From NCBI GenBank assembly GCA_003566875.1, contig PXBQ01000139.1:1-23267 (forward strand): DNA of 23,267 nucleotides. Reading direction: 5' to 3'. Below, one piece after another: positions 22,517-23,267 of the stretch (its first letter is position 1; the number at the start of each line of letters is the position of its first letter). The notes beneath the pieces are model-generated. The model ran no database searches, had not been told where the DNA came from, and saw only the letters and a list, made by a program, of their open reading frames with translations. Source of the DNA: Spirochaetaceae bacterium (GTDB lineage: Bacteria; Spirochaetota; Spirochaetia; DSM-27196; PXBQ01). The position numbers were made by a program, and so were the translations under genes.

Positions 22517-23267
22517 TCAACTCCCGACGAAAAGGCGCAGTGATTCGAGTCGCACCGATCGCCGTCCGGGGATCAACGTAAACGCCGAGTTCGGTACTCC
22601 GGCCGACGCCGCAAAGTAACCTTCGGCGGTGATTGCCGCCCAGTTGCCATCGGCAAGCAGGTAGAAGTTCATCACGTGTCTGTCGGTTTGGCGCGTCCAA
22701 ACCGAAACCGAACCGTCAAAGTTCAACGTGTATACAAGGTTGCCGAGCACGTGGACCGTACGTGGCACGTGTCCGGACGGCGGTAAGGTACGGACACGAA
22801 GACCGTCCCAGATAGCGATGTCCCGTCGTCCGGCGGCAAAATAGACGTTCGACGTGAGCCGGTCTATCGCGATGTTGGCCGATAAATCCTCGCGTGGATA
22901 CGACGTGACCGCGCGGACGGTGTTGAGGTTCTCACCGCGGTGCATGTAGAGAACCGTTTCGATCGAACCGCGCCGATCCTCGAGGCCGACGGTGAACAAC
23001 TGGTTGCGCGCTATATCGTACTCGACGTCGAACACGAGAAACGACGGCGTCGGCATCGTGATCGTCTCGCCTGTGCGACCGTCGATCCGGAGCAGCGCGG
23101 AGTCCAGAGCGGTTGCCGTCGCGTTCTTTCCGACGACCACCGAATGGTCGAGATAAACCGCGGTTCTTGTTCCGATGGACGTAACCTCAAGCTCGGCTGC
23201 GCCGGTATTGAGGTCAAGAAAGCGAATCCGTCCGTCCCGCTCGGTTACCAGGGCAGAATCGGCGTAC
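22517..23267 (-). CDS. WD40-like beta-propeller protein (C-terminal part; continues past right edge)
   Basis: The minus-strand frame is open from the right edge to TGA at 22517-22519 (249 residues visible); the GTG at 23140 is internal. It shows blade-like repeats: DSALVTERDGRIRFLDLNTG, DSALLRIDGRTGE, NVYFAAGRRDIAIWDG, and GNLVYTLNFDGSVSVWTRQTDR. These are typical of WD40/PQQ-type propellers with 40-residue blades. The end, YLLADGNWAAITAEGYFAASAG, resembles the closing segment of bacterial WD40 proteins that often carry caspase-like domains, but no such domain is in view. The cellular location and role are unknown. Confidence 0.75.
   Translation of the reverse strand, partial: YADSALVTERDGRIRFLDLNTGAAELEVTSIGTRTAVYLDHSVVVGKNATATALDSALLRIDGRTGETITMPTPSFLVFDVEYDIARNQLFTVGLEDRRGSIETVLYMHRGENLNTVRAVTSYPREDLSANIAIDRLTSNVYFAAGRRDIAIWDGLRVRTLPPSGHVPRTVHVLGNLVYTLNFDGSVSVWTRQTDRHVMNFYLLADGNWAAITAEGYFAASAGVPNSAFTLIPGRRSVRLESLRLFVGS

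Overview
The window is an ordinary-looking stretch of a bacterial chromosome, GC-rich with G/C-ending codons, most likely from a spirochaete (Spirochaetales-like). This lineage call is an inference from three things: the rpsF-ssb-rpsR-(DUF2232-type membrane protein)-rplI-dnaB ribosomal/replication block, a BMP-type (TmpC/PnrA-like) ABC transporter, and a cluster of three small outer-envelope lipoproteins. No transposase, integrase, phage gene, CRISPR array, rRNA or tRNA was found. No gene-free gap exceeds about 215 bases.

Layout. (1) 1-3716, plus strand: the C-terminal seven eighths of ClpB disaggregase (its start lies off the left edge), a long imperfect hairpin, then argH. (2) 3728-8336, minus strand: a four-gene BMP-family ABC importer operon in the order binding protein, double-NBD ATPase, permease, permease. 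It converges on argH with an 11-base gap and diverges from an FGGY sugar kinase (8474-9865, plus). (3) 9952-10368: a small one-TM protein with a helix-turn-helix-like tail, separated by a bidirectional terminator from the genes beyond. (4) 10492-17794, minus strand: reading in the direction of transcription, an unknown helical protein, the lipoprotein triad LpoB-like / COG3014-like / LPP20-like, a NifA-like sigma-54 activator (GAF, AAA+, HTH), then amtB and glnK. (5) 17923-22461, plus strand: rpsF, ssb, rpsR, DUF2232-like protein, rplI, dnaB and a ComFB-like protein. (6) 22517 to the right edge, minus strand: the C-terminal part of a WD40-like beta-propeller protein.

How parts work together. 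The clearest circuit is nitrogen control. A NifA-like activator gene sits directly upstream of amtB-glnK. The gap between them holds a textbook -24/-12 sigma-54 element (TGGCAC-N5-TTGC) and, about 140 bases upstream of the predicted transcription start, a perfect inverted repeat GTAGGTT-N10-AACCTAC that fits an activator site. The PII protein has Ile at the position of the usual uridylylated Tyr51, so it probably senses only ligands. The BMP transporter and the divergent FGGY kinase probably form one uptake-and-phosphorylation unit for a sugar or a nucleoside-derived sugar. The ATPase motifs predict one live and one dead ATP site.

Other points of interest. Two genes (argH and the BMP binding protein) have a -10-like hexamer exactly six bases before the ATG and no Shine-Dalgarno, which suggests leaderless mRNAs. 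Ribosomal protein bS18 has an unusual ~80-residue Arg/Asp/Gly-rich N-terminal extension, and bL9 has a ~60-residue acidic tail. The ComFB-like protein lacks the family's cysteines. I did not find a wholly new multi-gene system; the novelty is in these variants and regulatory sites.
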